DNA of 64,000 nt from Azospirillum picis (GTDB lineage Bacteria > Pseudomonadota > Alphaproteobacteria > Azospirillales > Azospirillaceae), in assembly GCF_017876115.1 (NCBI RefSeq), contig NZ_JAGINO010000025.1:1-64000 (forward strand). The letters are read 5' to 3'. Positions 33,627 through 41,758 of the stretch are shown here, one piece after another. Both the position numbers and the translations under genes were made by a program. The notes under the pieces were generated by a model. It saw only the letters and a list, made by a program, of their open reading frames with translations, was not told where the DNA came from and made no database searches. The stretch's first letter is position 1, and each line of letters starts with the position of its first letter.

Positions 33627-33941
33627 TTATCGGGCGACCCGGGCCGACCGAGCCCTATTCCCATGGGGGCCAGAAGCGCGGGCGGCCTCGGTGGGTTCCG
33701 TGGCAGGGTCGGCGTCTGAAACCGGGCCACCCACCTCCGCCACCGGGTCTGCGGCCTCGGTGGGTTCCGTGGCAGGGTCGCTCTGCCCTTCTTCCTCTGC
33801 GATGTGCGGCCGGCCCTCGTCGCTGTTGAGAAAAACGACGGCGCCAGCATTGCGAAGCCGGATTGCTTCCTTCTCCGGGAAGCCCGCCACCTCCCCCGCA
33901 GCATACGGGGGAGCGTGCCGGCGGAACCGGACGGTGATCAT
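33627..33941 (-). CDS. Hypothetical head-region protein with an acidic repeat, 104 aa
   Basis: It starts MITVRFRRHAPPYAAGEVAG and contains FPEKEAIRLRNAGAVVF, a pattern of small phage head-region proteins. The C-terminal part has DPATEPTEAA twice, encoded by an identical 30-bp direct repeat (33682-33711 and 33751-33780). The start overlaps the upstream stop (ATGA). Confidence 0.6.
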   Translation of the reverse strand: MITVRFRRHAPPYAAGEVAGFPEKEAIRLRNAGAVVFLNSDEGRPHIAEEEGQSDPATEPTEAADPVAEVGGPVSDADPATEPTEAARASGPHGNRARSARVAR

Positions 33942-34414
33942 GGGAGCCGATCCGCACCGCCGAAGACAGCCAGACCGAACAGGCTGGCGGTGTCGGTGGC
34001 GGTGGCGGACAGGTCCGGCGTCACCTCCATCCGGACGAACTGCTTGCAGTATTCGAGCGAGATGCCGATCCGGCCAGTTCCAGCTTCGGTGGTGCCGCCC
34101 GCGCCGCCGGTCAGCACCAGGATGGAGGCGGACGCCACCGCTTCCGTCCAGACCGAGCCGTCGGGGCTGGTCAGGATGCGCGCGGCAACCGTCAGCGTCT
34201 TGGTGGCGGCGAGCGTCGCCTTGGCGCCGATCAGGAAGGCGATCGATTCGGCTCGCACGCCGCCAGGCAGCGCGGTCAGGTCGATGGTGACGCCGTTGGC
34301 GGCGGTGCCGTCGCCAGCCCCGCCGGCAGTGGCGGAAGTGGCGGGCAGAGCAAAGGCGCACGGCCCTAGCTCTGCCACGATGTCGCGGCCGAGAGAGAAC
34401 ATCAGGGTCTCCAT
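33938..34414 (-). CDS. Putative head decoration or structural protein, 158 aa
   Basis: The protein is beta-rich, Ala/Thr/Gly-rich and follows the capsid gene directly, where decoration proteins are common. It begins METLMFSLGRDIVAELGPCA. No known family is recognised, so the role is inferred from position alone. Confidence 0.55.
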   Translation of the reverse strand: METLMFSLGRDIVAELGPCAFALPATSATAGGAGDGTAANGVTIDLTALPGGVRAESIAFLIGAKATLAATKTLTVAARILTSPDGSVWTEAVASASILVLTGGAGGTTEAGTGRIGISLEYCKQFVRMEVTPDLSATATDTASLFGLAVFGGADRLP

Positions 34415-34460
34415 GATGAATCGGGTGGAAGTGGAGAGGGCGCCTTGGGGCGCTCCGTCT

Positions 34461-35789
34461 TCAGACCAGATAGTCGGCGCCCCAGGTGATGCCCGTCATC
34501 ACCACGAAGGCATTCTTGCGGCTGAGGCCGTATTCGTGCGCCGACATGGCGCGGATCACCGTCTGGTTCAGAGAGAACGCTGACTTCTGCGTCCCGCCGA
34601 CCGAGTAGCTGGCCTCCTTGCTAATGTCGATGGACACCTTGTAGCTGTCCATCACCATGGAGAAGGAAAAGTCGCCCAGCGTGATTTCCGTCTCATTGTG
34701 CCCAGCGCCGAGGTTGGCCGGGATGCGGTTGTAGCGCTCGACCGGATAGCCCTTCCAGGTCGGCTGGAGCGCATCGAGCGACGGATAGACCTTGTTGCCA
34801 TTGGCGTCCCGCAGGTTCTGGAGCCAGAGGAACACGCGGTCATGCATCAGCCACGCCGGACGGATCATGGGGATGTTGGCCAGCGATAGCTTCAGCACCA
34901 TCTGCGCCGCGGCCTTGTCGATATCGGCAACGGTGCTGCCAGCCGGCGCCGCGATGACGTGCCTCGGATCGACCTGGAAGCGGAGCCCCTTCGGCGTCGC
35001 GTCGGTGCCGGGACCGCGGTAGAAGAACAGGTCCTCCGTTTGCGCGAAGCCGTCCAGGATCATGTTGCGGACGTACATGTCGATCGGACGGGAGGCGAGC
35101 CGCAGCAGCTTGTTGGAGATCGGCACCAGGGCGCCGATCTCGCGCTCCTTGGCGGAGAACAGGCCGAACTCGGGCTCCTCCGACAGCAGGTCCTGCCCCT
35201 CGCCGATGTAATGGGCGTTGATGCCCTTCTCGACCGTCGGGACGTTGTCGGAGCCACCGACCAGCGGAACTGCAGTGGAAATGCGGCGCATCGCCGTGCG
35301 CGGCAGCAGCAGCGGGATCAACGCTTCCGACAGGCGTTCGGGGATGAACACGCCGCCGCCGGTCATGTCGTTGCTCTGCATGGCCGCGCCGATCTCCTGC
35401 GCAACCGGATGACGCTCACCGAAGGTCTTGCCCGCCCATTTCGTCGCGACGGAATGGTCCTTGGCGTCGACGCCGATGGTGATGGCACGAACGGCGCGCG
35501 CGAAGTTGATGCCGGGATCCTCTTTCTCGGCGACCTGCGCCGGGACGGTCGCGGCCGAGTTGCCGCCCGACTCGCCGCCGAGGGATTCCTCCGTGCCGGT
35601 GGCGGTGGCGCCGCGCGCCTTCTGTTGGCGCTCGGCCAGCGCGAGGTGCTGGGCGACGCGCTCCAGATCGGCCGTCAGCTTCTCGGCCTTCGCCAGGACT
35701 TCGTCCGAGCTGTTGACGCCGAGGTTGAGCGCCTTCAGCTCACCCTCGATGCGGGCCTGCTCCTGCCGCAGGCTGGGGATGTCGAACAT
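34461..35789 (-). CDS. Major capsid protein, HK97 fold, 442 aa
   Basis: ATG 35789 with GGAG upstream is preferred. Residues 1-110 are a helical scaffolding (delta) domain (LRQEQARIEGELKALNLGVN), followed by the capsid fold (GERHPVAQEIGAAMQSNDMT, then GGGVFIPERLSEALIPLLLP and NKLLRLASRPIDMYVRNMIL). The delta domain is normally removed by the protease encoded next to it. It ends with the P domain and ITWGADYLV. Confidence 0.92.
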   Translation of the reverse strand: MFDIPSLRQEQARIEGELKALNLGVNSSDEVLAKAEKLTADLERVAQHLALAERQQKARGATATGTEESLGGESGGNSAATVPAQVAEKEDPGINFARAVRAITIGVDAKDHSVATKWAGKTFGERHPVAQEIGAAMQSNDMTGGGVFIPERLSEALIPLLLPRTAMRRISTAVPLVGGSDNVPTVEKGINAHYIGEGQDLLSEEPEFGLFSAKEREIGALVPISNKLLRLASRPIDMYVRNMILDGFAQTEDLFFYRGPGTDATPKGLRFQVDPRHVIAAPAGSTVADIDKAAAQMVLKLSLANIPMIRPAWLMHDRVFLWLQNLRDANGNKVYPSLDALQPTWKGYPVERYNRIPANLGAGHNETEITLGDFSFSMVMDSYKVSIDISKEASYSVGGTQKSAFSLNQTVIRAMSAHEYGLSRKNAFVVMTGITWGADYLV

Positions 35790-35829
35790 GTTGATGCTCC
35801 GTGTGAGGAAGGATGGGGCGGAGCCCCAG

Positions 35830-36717
35830 TTACCGCGCAGCCTGCTGGCCCTTGCGGAAGCTCTTGCCGACCCGCGCCATCCGGGTAAGCGCAGCGTCGA
35901 TGGAGGAAATCCCGTCAACCATGCCGGCCGCCTGGGCGTCGGCGCCGACCCTGGTGCCGCCCCGCCCGAAGTCGGACGTCACCTTGTCGGCAGCCACGTT
36001 GCGGCCGCGGGAGACATCGGCGATGAACTGCCCCTCCAGGGCGTCCAGGGTTGCCACGATCTCGGCCATGCCGTCGTCTGTGCTGGGATCGGGGCGCTTG
36101 TTCGGGGCATTCGTCGAGACGATGTCGAACCAGACGTTCCCGTCGACATCTGCCTCCGTCTGCTTGGGCATGCAGACCACCACGCCAATCGAGCCGACGA
36201 TGCCGGTGCGCTCGATGGTGAAGCGCTCCGCCTGTGAGCCGAGCCAGTAGGCACCGCTCGCCGCGGTGCCGGTGGCGTGGGCTGCCAGCGGCTTGACCGA
36301 GCGGGCGGCGAAAAGCTGGTCTGCCAGCCCGTTGACCCCGGATACCGCCCCGCCCGGACTGTCGATCACGAGCAGGCAGGCATTCACGTCGTCGGCCGCC
36401 AATGCGGCGAACAGGTCGCGCTGCACCCCGGTGATGGAGGTCGCATAGCCGTAGCGGGTCAGGAAGTTGTCGCGCGGGAAGATCGGGCCGATGACCGGGA
36501 TGCAGGCGACGCCATCGACCACCATCGCTCGCCCCGATCCGCCATCCAGGCTGCGGGTGGCCGGGCCGGCGATGGGCATCAGCGCCTTGTTGCGGGCCGC
36601 AGCGTCGTTCTCGATCGGCAGCTTCTGCGCGAGGTCCGGGGTGCGGGCGAGTTCGCGCAGGGCGTGCTTAGTCATTGCCCACGGCTCCGCCGCGAGGCCC
36701 AGATAAGCCAGTGTCAT
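35830..36717 (-). CDS. Prohead protease, S49 (SppA-like) family, 295 aa
   Basis: It has the S49 layout: VIDSPGGAVSGVNGLADQLF, then HATGTAASGAYWLGSQAE with the nucleophilic Ser, then RTGIVGSIGVVV. It probably cleaves the capsid delta domain during head maturation. It lies between portal and capsid genes, as expected. There is no signal peptide, unlike host SppA. Confidence 0.9.
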   Translation of the reverse strand: MTLAYLGLAAEPWAMTKHALRELARTPDLAQKLPIENDAAARNKALMPIAGPATRSLDGGSGRAMVVDGVACIPVIGPIFPRDNFLTRYGYATSITGVQRDLFAALAADDVNACLLVIDSPGGAVSGVNGLADQLFAARSVKPLAAHATGTAASGAYWLGSQAERFTIERTGIVGSIGVVVCMPKQTEADVDGNVWFDIVSTNAPNKRPDPSTDDGMAEIVATLDALEGQFIADVSRGRNVAADKVTSDFGRGGTRVGADAQAAGMVDGISSIDAALTRMARVGKSFRKGQQAAR

Positions 36718-36727
36718 GGATGGTTCC

Positions 36728-38131
36728 TCAGTTCGACGGTGGCGGCAGGAAGAGGGTTTCGCCGTGCGGCCCGACCAGGGAGGAGGTCAGCGCCTGCTGG
36801 CGCGCATCGTGGGCGGCCGCGTAGCGCGTCGGGGCGAACAGCACATCGGCTCCGGAGCCGTCCGGCCGCTGCTCGGTCCCGGCCGGCACCATGTTGAGCG
36901 GCGTCAGGTAGGTCTTTCCCTGGCCGTGCGGAAGCGGGTTCATGTCCTCCCACCCACGCACGTCGTCAGCCGACAACCAGCCCCATTGCCGGCCGATGGC
37001 GTAAGCCCGGTACCGGCTGGCGATGTCGCCGCGCAGAAGGTCGTCGAGATCGTGGCGGATCTCGTAATCCTCCCGCTCGGCCTCGGACAGGCAGGAGGTC
37101 TCCAGTGCCGCCTCGATGCCGCGAGCGAGCGCCGTCACCGGCCCGGTCACGTACTCGATGGCCTGGTGCTCGATGTTGGAGAAGGTGGCCCGGTCCAGGA
37201 TACCGATCTTGTGCGGCGGCATGTTGAACATGGTCGCCTGCTCCAGGGCGGCCTGCTTGCGCACCTCGATCAATTGGCTGTCGCTGTTCTTGGCCGTCAG
37301 CTCCTTGAGCTTCATGCCCATTTCGAGAACGGCGATCTTGAAAGCGTTGTCCAGCCCACCCATCGCCCTCTCCAGCCCGGCCCGGACACGGTTCGCGACC
37401 TGATCGTTGGGCATCTTGCCCGACATCTCGACCACCACCGACGGGCGGGCGCCGTTGGCGAAGAAGCGCGCGGCGAAGCGTTCGGCAGCAATGGCGAGCG
37501 CCAACGACTCCCGGTGCATCTCCAGCGGCGATCTCCCCCACAACCCACCGTAATCGGCACCGTCGTTGCTCGCTCGGTAGGGGATGTGGAGCACCTCGTG
37601 GAAGGGCAGCCCCGTCACGGTGCGAGCACCGTCCATCACGTCGTAGAAGGGCTCCCCCTCCGTCGTCCAGCGGACCAGTGTCCGGCCGGGCTGGAGCGGG
37701 GAAATCCGGCCGACCTCTCCGCCACGGCGTTGGACCCGATTGAACTGGTTCCCCAGTGCCATGGCGTTGTGGATCATCGTACGGCGCCAATGAAACGCCG
37801 GCAGCCAAGGAGCTGGATGCCCGTTCAGCAACCGATAGAGCGGGTGGTCGGTTGCCTCCACCTTCTCGCCTCCGTGCTGCTTCCGGTAGACGACGAGCGG
37901 CACCTTGGCGAGGTCTTCGGACAGCACCTGGATGCAGGCGGCAACGCCCGGCAGGCGTAGTGCGTCCTGCACACCGACCCGCAGGCCGGTCGCCGTGACC
38001 ATGCCGCCGAACAAGTCCACCAGCCAGCCAGCCGGGTCGGCAGAGCCGCTGGTCGTGCCGGGCAGCGAGGGAGCCGAGGCGGACGGCGATCCCACAGATC
38101 CGCCAAGAATGGCGGTTAGCCACCCGCCCAT
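36728..38131 (-). CDS. Portal protein, HK97 family, 467 aa
   Basis: ATG 38131 overlaps the preceding stop. HK97-type features are RLPGVAACIQVLSEDLAKVP, then TDHPLYRLLNGHPAPWLPAF, and RTMIHNAMALGNQFNRV, then EVLHIPYRA...GGLWGRSPLE. The C-terminal half carries SNIEHQAIEYV. It forms the dodecameric DNA gate at one capsid vertex. Confidence 0.92.
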   Translation of the reverse strand: MGGWLTAILGGSVGSPSASAPSLPGTTSGSADPAGWLVDLFGGMVTATGLRVGVQDALRLPGVAACIQVLSEDLAKVPLVVYRKQHGGEKVEATDHPLYRLLNGHPAPWLPAFHWRRTMIHNAMALGNQFNRVQRRGGEVGRISPLQPGRTLVRWTTEGEPFYDVMDGARTVTGLPFHEVLHIPYRASNDGADYGGLWGRSPLEMHRESLALAIAAERFAARFFANGARPSVVVEMSGKMPNDQVANRVRAGLERAMGGLDNAFKIAVLEMGMKLKELTAKNSDSQLIEVRKQAALEQATMFNMPPHKIGILDRATFSNIEHQAIEYVTGPVTALARGIEAALETSCLSEAEREDYEIRHDLDDLLRGDIASRYRAYAIGRQWGWLSADDVRGWEDMNPLPHGQGKTYLTPLNMVPAGTEQRPDGSGADVLFAPTRYAAAHDARQQALTSSLVGPHGETLFLPPPSN

Positions 38132-38325
38132 CAGCGCGCCCTCAACGCGCCGACCATGGCGACAGCGAACAGCAGGACGCCGGAGGTGACGAAGCCGGCC
38201 GGCGGGTAGTGGAGCCAAGCCCCGTACCCGATCAGCCCGACTCCGCTCGCGGCGAGAAGCAGGCGCACCCGATCCAACGCGGCATCCCGAACGGGCGCCG
38301 CGGGCTGTTGTTTCTGGTCGGCCAT
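38131..38325 (-). CDS. Small membrane protein, 64 aa
   Basis: ATG 38325 is preferred. Two hydrophobic segments (LLLAASGVGLIGYGAWLHY and FVTSGVLLFAVAMVGAL) suggest a two-pass protein. It is located between terL and portal, with 4-bp coupling to portal. Function unknown. Confidence 0.6.
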   Translation of the reverse strand: MADQKQQPAAPVRDAALDRVRLLLAASGVGLIGYGAWLHYPPAGFVTSGVLLFAVAMVGALRAR

Positions 38326-38327
38326 GC

Positions 38328-40115
38328 CTACCCCCAAACCTTGACGTCGAAATCCTCGGGAATGTCCTCGTCGTCGTTGGCTGGAGCCATCGAGACGCCG
38401 AGGGCGGAGATGAGGGCCACCGGCCCGTCGATCTTCTTCGAGTCCTTTTCCTTGGTCGGGTAGACGTTGTCCTTCTTGTCAGGCCGGGCCACGACGTTGG
38501 ACATCATCCACTTCATGCCGGGGTCGCCGGCATGCTGCAATTTCCCGGCCCGGATCAGGGCGTCCAATTCCTTCATCGGCTCGCTGAAGGTCAACACCAA
38601 CGGCCGGTACTCCGTCACCGGAGCGTTCCGTGCCTGTAGCCGCGTTACCAGCATCGTCGCCTGGTGCGGGTCGTAGGCAATGTTCTCGACCTGGAACCGG
38701 GCGCAGAGGTCGAGGATGTCCTCCTCGATCACCCCATAATCGATGATGTTGCCCTCGGTGACGATCAGCCAGCCGTCCGCGTCCCACGCCTGATAGTGCT
38801 CGTTCTCGGGCTGCAGGACGGTTTCCTCCGGCAGATAATGGAAGGTGAAGACCCGGTAGGGCTCATCTTCACTCTCCGGCAGGACCAGAACCTCCAGCGC
38901 TGCGACATCGATCTTGCTCGACAGGTCGAGCCCCAGAGCCACCCGCCGGCCAACGAAGTCGTCCAGCGATAGTCCACGCACCTCGCACCGATCCCAGGCC
39001 GCCATGTCGAAGTAGGCCGACCGGGCGTTCACCCACTTGTTCAGGTGCTTCGTCAGGAAGCGCCCGCGGTTGCGGGTGTTGTTGATCGCCTCCCGCTGGC
39101 GGGCCAGCAGGAATTCCTCGCTGACCGACACCCCCATGTTGGGGTTGGCCTTCCGCAATGCCTCGGCGGCGGTCCAGTCGTCGGCGTCGTCGACGGTGTA
39201 GATGATCCCGAACAGCTCGTCGTCGTTCGCGACCTTCTCCAGCACCTTCCGCACGACGTCGCGCATGTCGTAACAGGGGCCGGCGATGTTATCGCCTGCC
39301 GTGGTGATGACGATCGCCAGCGGCTGCTCGCGGGCGCCCATGCCGGTGACCATGGTGTCGTACTGATCGGACGTGGCGTGCTCGTGATACTCGTCCGTGA
39401 TCGAACAGGAGGGCGAGGCGCCGTCGCCGGGCTTGCCGATGACGGGCTCGAACTTGCTGCTGTTGCCCAGGATCGAGATGTTCGAGGCGTTCACCTCCAC
39501 CCCGAAATGCCGCTTCAGGTCCGGCCGGCCGTTCGCCATCTGCCGGGCCGGGCCGAACACCTCCCAGGCCTGCTTTTCCGTCGTGGCGCCCGAGTAGACC
39601 TCGGCGCCCTGTTCGCCGTCGGCGCACAGCATGTAGAGGCCGATGGCCGCCACCAGGGCCGACTTCCCGTTCTTGCGCGGCACCTCGATATAGACCTGCC
39701 GGAACCGGCGGAACCCGTCGGCCTTGCGCACCCACCCGAAGACCATGCAGACGATGAAGCATTGCCAGGGCTCCAGCCGGATCAGGTGGCCTTTCGGGTT
39801 CAGCGGATCCGGACGCGCCCACTTGCCCTTGGTATGGGGCATCAGCTCGATGAACTTGCACGCTTTCTCGGCCTTCACCGGATCGAAGCGGTACGGCCAG
39901 TCCGCGACGTTGTCGGCGCGTAGGTCGTTCCGGTGCCGCTGGCACGCCAGCCTGACCCATTTGCAGGCAGGCACCGTCCCGGACAGCACATCGTCGACGT
40001 AGCGCTCGGCCAGCTCCACATGCGGGTGCGCGACAGGGCCCAAGGTCTTGCCGCCACTGGCCGCGCCGCGGGTTCGACGGACGCCCGGCTGGTGCTGACG
40101 AGGCGCGCGGGGCAT
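38328..40115 (-). CDS. terL: Terminase large subunit, 595 aa
   Basis: The ATPase motif A is in VEVPRKNGKSALVAAIGLYM and motif B in CSITDEYHEHATSDQYD, with the coupling motif in VITTAGDN. The nuclease part shows LGLDLSSKIDVAALEVL. It matches the HK97-type Terminase_1 family that packages DNA into proheads. The start at 40115 overlaps the terS stop (TAATG). Confidence 0.95.
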   Translation of the reverse strand: MPRAPRQHQPGVRRTRGAASGGKTLGPVAHPHVELAERYVDDVLSGTVPACKWVRLACQRHRNDLRADNVADWPYRFDPVKAEKACKFIELMPHTKGKWARPDPLNPKGHLIRLEPWQCFIVCMVFGWVRKADGFRRFRQVYIEVPRKNGKSALVAAIGLYMLCADGEQGAEVYSGATTEKQAWEVFGPARQMANGRPDLKRHFGVEVNASNISILGNSSKFEPVIGKPGDGASPSCSITDEYHEHATSDQYDTMVTGMGAREQPLAIVITTAGDNIAGPCYDMRDVVRKVLEKVANDDELFGIIYTVDDADDWTAAEALRKANPNMGVSVSEEFLLARQREAINNTRNRGRFLTKHLNKWVNARSAYFDMAAWDRCEVRGLSLDDFVGRRVALGLDLSSKIDVAALEVLVLPESEDEPYRVFTFHYLPEETVLQPENEHYQAWDADGWLIVTEGNIIDYGVIEEDILDLCARFQVENIAYDPHQATMLVTRLQARNAPVTEYRPLVLTFSEPMKELDALIRAGKLQHAGDPGMKWMMSNVVARPDKKDNVYPTKEKDSKKIDGPVALISALGVSMAPANDDEDIPEDFDVKVWG

Positions 40116-40636
40116 TACAGGTCCGCGAACGGGTTGCTGTCGCCGGGTAGCTGGCCGGCCACGCGGGTCCGATCCGCCGGCGTGAGGCCGAACTTCGCCA
40201 GCCAAGCGGCGAACCGCCGGTCAGCATCGGCGATGTCGGCGACCTCCGGGCGGGCGCGGCGCATGGGGCCGCCCTTGCCTATGGTCCAGTAATACCGCTC
40301 GCCTGCCTCGGCAAAGATGATGGTGCTGGCCTTCTCGCCGTCGGCACCCTCCGACACCATCGTCAGGGGCCGGGACAGCGACTCGCGCGCGGCCAGCAGG
40401 TCCGCGTAGGCCTCGCACAGCCCGACCATTGCCATGCCGTCGGCTTCGGTCAGCACGCCCATCTTGTCCAGGATCACCGAGACAGCGCCCCAAGTGGTCT
40501 TGGCCTTGTCGGTCAGGTGAGCCGGCGGCGACGGGATCGAGCGTTCGGGCTTCGGTTCCCGCTTGTTGGTGCGACATTTCTGCGCCGTGCCGGTGACCAG
40601 CTTCAGGTGCGTCGGCTTGGGGGGGCGTCCTGCCAT
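40115..40636 (-). CDS. terS: Terminase small subunit, P27 family, 173 aa
   Basis: ATG 40636 follows GGAGG. It begins MAGRPPKPTHLKLVTGTAQK, the typical P27-family start, and contains PPAHLTDKAKTTWGAVSVIL. It recognises the packaging site and loads the large subunit. Confidence 0.9.
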   Translation of the reverse strand: MAGRPPKPTHLKLVTGTAQKCRTNKREPKPERSIPSPPAHLTDKAKTTWGAVSVILDKMGVLTEADGMAMVGLCEAYADLLAARESLSRPLTMVSEGADGEKASTIIFAEAGERYYWTIGKGGPMRRARPEVADIADADRRFAAWLAKFGLTPADRTRVAGQLPGDSNPFADL

Positions 40637-40733
40637 TTTCAGCCTCCGAACCCTTTTGTTTTCGTTTTGCACGCGCGTGAATTTGACCACCCACCGGTGG
40701 ACACCCTAAGCCCCTGTAGGGATTGACATCCCC
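40637..40733. other. Candidate cos/packaging region
   Basis: This 97-bp gap lies between the HNH endonuclease and terS, where cos commonly lies in HK97-like phages. It holds a perfect 10-bp palindrome CCACCGGTGG (40691-40700) and CCCT-GT-AGGG nearby. No gene is seen. Confidence 0.35.
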
Positions 40734-41036
40734 CTACCCACCACGCTTGCCGTGCCGGCGATTATCGCAGGTGGGGCAAAGGGTTCGCAGGTTCGTCAGG
40801 GCGTCCTCGCCACCCTCTCGGCGCGGGATGATGTGGTCTGCGATCACCCGGCCACCGAACCCGCGGTCGGGGGTGGTGCAGTGCTCGGCCGTGCAGCGGT
40901 AGCCGTCCCGCTTCCAGCACGCCTCGCGGAGACGCTTCCATTCGGCGGAGCCGTAGTAGCTGTCCTGGACCTGTGGGCGCTTGCGTGGCGCAGGCCGCCA
41001 GCCGGGAGCGCGGAAGACCGGCGGACGGGACGGCAT
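40734..41036 (-). CDS. HNH endonuclease, 100 aa
   Basis: The HNH fold is clear: WKRDGYRCTAEHCTTPDRGF, then ADHIIPRREGGEDALTNLRT and LCPTCDNRRHG. His in ADHI and Asn in LTNL are the catalytic positions, with the zinc Cys pairs present. HNH proteins beside terminase assist cos cleavage in HK97-like phages. Confidence 0.9.
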   Translation of the reverse strand: MPSRPPVFRAPGWRPAPRKRPQVQDSYYGSAEWKRLREACWKRDGYRCTAEHCTTPDRGFGGRVIADHIIPRREGGEDALTNLRTLCPTCDNRRHGKRGG

Positions 41037-41221
41037 CAGCCCTCCGCCACCTGCGGCACGCCGATGCCATCCACCGCACCGGCCGACATGCGGCCGCCGA
41101 CAAGCGCGAGGGCCGGCCCGATCAGCTCGGTGGCGCGGCGGTAAGCCTCCCGCTGGGCGGGGCAGTCGATCAGGTCCGCCACGGCGGGGCTGGCCTGCGG
41201 ATAGGATTCGTGGTCGATCAT
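41036..41221 (-). CDS. Hypothetical protein, 61 aa
   Basis: ATG 41221 overlaps the stop of the upstream micro-gene. It is helical (CPAQREAYRRATELIGPALA, then LVGGRMSAGAVDG). It is coupled to the HNH gene by overlap. Function unknown. Confidence 0.6.
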   Translation of the reverse strand: MIDHESYPQASPAVADLIDCPAQREAYRRATELIGPALALVGGRMSAGAVDGIGVPQVAEG

Positions 41222-41313
41222 CGCCAACCCCCTCCGATCAGAACGGCGAGGCTCAGGGCAGCAACGACTGCCCCGGCCCACCACAGCCCCTCGGCAAAGA
41301 ACGCGGCCGTCAT
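41218..41313 (-). CDS. Single-pass membrane microprotein, 31 aa
   Basis: The frame reads MTAAFFAEGLWWAGAVVAAL and continues SLAVLIGGGWR, one membrane segment with a Trp-rich edge. It starts 2 bp after the holin-like gene stop and overlaps the next start by 4 bp (ATGA), a tight translationally coupled position that argues for a real gene. A small holin partner or spanin-like role is possible. Confidence 0.5.
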   Translation of the reverse strand: MTAAFFAEGLWWAGAVVAALSLAVLIGGGWR

Positions 41314-41315
41314 GG

Positions 41316-41636
41316 TCAGCCCTGCCCACCGGGCAGCTTGCCGGCCCGCCACGCCAGAAGCGTCTTGAGGATCTCCGACCCGGCGTAGCCGGCGCAGGTG
41401 CCGATGCCGGTGGCCGTCAGCGTGTCGGCGTTCATCTGCTGGGCGACCGAGCCGGCGGCGATGGTCAGCGCGCCCATGGTCGGCAGGTCCAGGATGATCA
41501 TGCGCAGCAGGGCCTTCCAGCCGCTGTTGCGAGCCTCACGGGACCAGCGGGCGACCATGCCGGCAGCGACGCCGAGGGCGGTGGGGGAGAGGGACTTCGC
41601 CATCTGGACGAGGTCGTGAGCGGCAGGATCGGCCAT
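41316..41636 (-). CDS. Holin-like membrane protein (LydA/phage holin type), 106 aa
   Basis: ATG 41636 is preferred to the longer frame. It has about three weak hydrophobic segments, WKALLRMIILDLPTMGALTI, then ATGIGTCAGYAGSEILKTLL, typical of LydA-like phage holins. It is the first gene after the NusG-like gene and the hairpin region, so it opens the late operon. The endolysin lies 30 kb downstream. Confidence 0.6.
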   Translation of the reverse strand: MADPAAHDLVQMAKSLSPTALGVAAGMVARWSREARNSGWKALLRMIILDLPTMGALTIAAGSVAQQMNADTLTATGIGTCAGYAGSEILKTLLAWRAGKLPGGQG

Positions 41637-41637
41637 T

Positions 41638-41667
41638 GGCGGGTTCTCCAAACGCAGAAAACCCGCC
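41638..41667 (-). promoter_or_regulatory. Hairpin enclosing the ribosome site of the holin-like gene
   Basis: On the minus strand GGCGGGTT pairs with AACCCGCC, the latter ending one base before ATG. GGAG lies in the loop next to the 3' arm. Folding would restrict initiation and could delay lysis. Confidence 0.45.
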
Positions 41668-41716
41668 ACGGCGAGGGCCGGGCGGGCGCAAGGCGGATCG
41701 CTACACGGCGTCCGCA

Positions 41717-41739
41717 GTGGACCCGGAAATCGGGTCCAC
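41717..41739 (-). terminator. Hairpin between early and late operons
   Basis: GTGGACCCG and CGGGTCCAC form a perfect 9-bp stem with a 5-nt loop 20 bp after the NusG-like gene stop. No U-tract is visible. It may be a weak terminator or an antitermination signal. The rest of the 41637-41758 gap must hold any late promoter, which I cannot identify. Confidence 0.5.
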
Positions 41740-41758
41740 CTGTCCGACCGTTGTAACC

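Noticed and set aside
36966-38123. A 385-aa minus-strand frame overlapping the portal gene
   Set aside because: It is an Arg/Pro/Gly-rich shadow of the portal frame, whose HK97 portal pattern is clear.
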